Below, piece after piece: positions 5,843-6,016 of a DNA stretch of 6,016 nucleotides. The notes below the pieces were generated by a model that was not told the DNA's origin, did not search any database, and was given only the letters and a program-made list of their open reading frames with translations. The DNA is from JAGPCH01 sp039810605. GTDB lineage: Bacteria > Bacteroidota > Ignavibacteria > Tepidaquicellales > Tepidaquicellaceae. The stretch spans positions 1-6,016 of the forward strand of contig JBDHXH010000119.1 of NCBI GenBank assembly GCA_039810605.1. Direction: 5' to 3'. Position numbers and translations under genes: made by a program. How positions within the stretch are numbered: position 1 is the stretch's first letter; each line of letters opens with the position of its first letter.

Positions 5843-5883
5843 CCCACTGGTGAATTTCTTATCGGCAATTTTTCACAGGCGGG
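5843..5883. repeat. Imperfect inverted repeat CCCACTGGTGAA / TTCACAGGCGGG
   Basis: The arms 5843-5854 and 5872-5883 form ten pairs out of twelve (one G-T) around a 17-base loop, with mismatches at positions 4 and 7. It begins 18 bp after the perfect 13-bp hairpin, so the two may be parts of one structured or repeated intergenic element. The function is unknown. Confidence 0.35.
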
Positions 5884-6016
5884 TTTGTTTTCAAAAAAAT
5901 ATTTTAGCTTCCGATTTTGATTTACTTTCTAAGTTATTACTCGATTTCAAAATTAATTTGGACACCTTTAAAAAGGAAACTAACAAGAGAGAAATATATT
6001 CCCCTTGGAAAATATT

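Larger units (their letters stand above)
5641..6016. other. 376-bp stretch without a supported gene, rich in inverted repeats
   Basis: No protein-coding gene can be supported here. The stretch holds the promoter and leader of the carbon-nitrogen hydrolase gene (5641-5713), three inverted repeats (5697-5752, 5795-5824, 5843-5883), a 10-bp direct repeat CAAAAGAAAA (5813-5822 and 5829-5838), and an imperfect palindrome at the window edge (AATATATTCC 5993-6002 with GGAAAATATT 6007-6016, nine of ten positions matching). A 46-codon plus-strand frame (5713-5853) and a 41-codon minus-strand frame open to the edge (6016 to a TGA at 5891-5893) are present but show no recognisable domain. No tRNA-like fold was seen. 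Confidence 0.6.

Noticed and set aside
5641..6016. tRNA, riboswitch or CRISPR in the right-hand intergenic stretch
   Set aside because: No cloverleaf, conserved riboswitch core or regularly spaced repeats were found; the short repeats are irregular and A/T-rich.

Overview
The window reads as ordinary chromosomal DNA from a Gram-negative bacterium of the Bacteroidota/Ignavibacteriota/Chlorobiota side of the tree. The signs are an A+T-rich base composition, no Shine-Dalgarno sequence before any gene start, short A/T-rich leaders, and candidate promoters of the Bacteroidota type (TTG, about 20 bp, TAnnTTTG) rather than -35/-10 boxes. This placement is an inference from sequence style and gene content. 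No phage, transposon, CRISPR, rRNA or tRNA signal was seen.

Layout. (1) Bases 1-426, minus strand: the first 142 codons of an exported peptide-methionine sulfoxide reductase A, cut by the window edge. (2) Bases 427-635: a divergent control region with a G+C-rich inverted repeat, one arm of which lies inside the predicted msrA promoter. (3) Bases 636-4726, plus strand: five tightly spaced genes that look like one transcription unit. They are a YacP-type NYN ribonuclease with a TTG start, a TauE/SafE membrane anion exporter (1-base overlap), a single-domain rhodanese, a CstB-like persulfide dioxygenase fused to two rhodanese domains, and a class I fructose-1,6-bisphosphatase 10 bp further on. 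(4) Bases 4774-5640, minus strand: a nitrilase-superfamily carbon-nitrogen hydrolase converging on fbp. (5) Bases 5641-6016: no supported gene, but several inverted repeats, including a perfect 13-bp hairpin.

How the genes may work together. The middle of the plus-strand unit is a sulfide/persulfide detoxification module. The rhodanese carries sulfane sulfur, the CstB-like enzyme oxidises persulfide sulfur to sulfite (and may combine it into thiosulfate), and the TauE-type protein could export the resulting sulfur oxyanion. This is the gene logic of the staphylococcal cst locus, without a visible sulfide:quinone reductase or CstR repressor. The exported MsrA next door repairs oxidised methionine, so sulfur and redox chemistry is a shared theme. 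The ribonuclease and the gluconeogenic phosphatase at the two ends of the unit are unexpected partners and the most interesting contextual feature. No wholly new system is evident.
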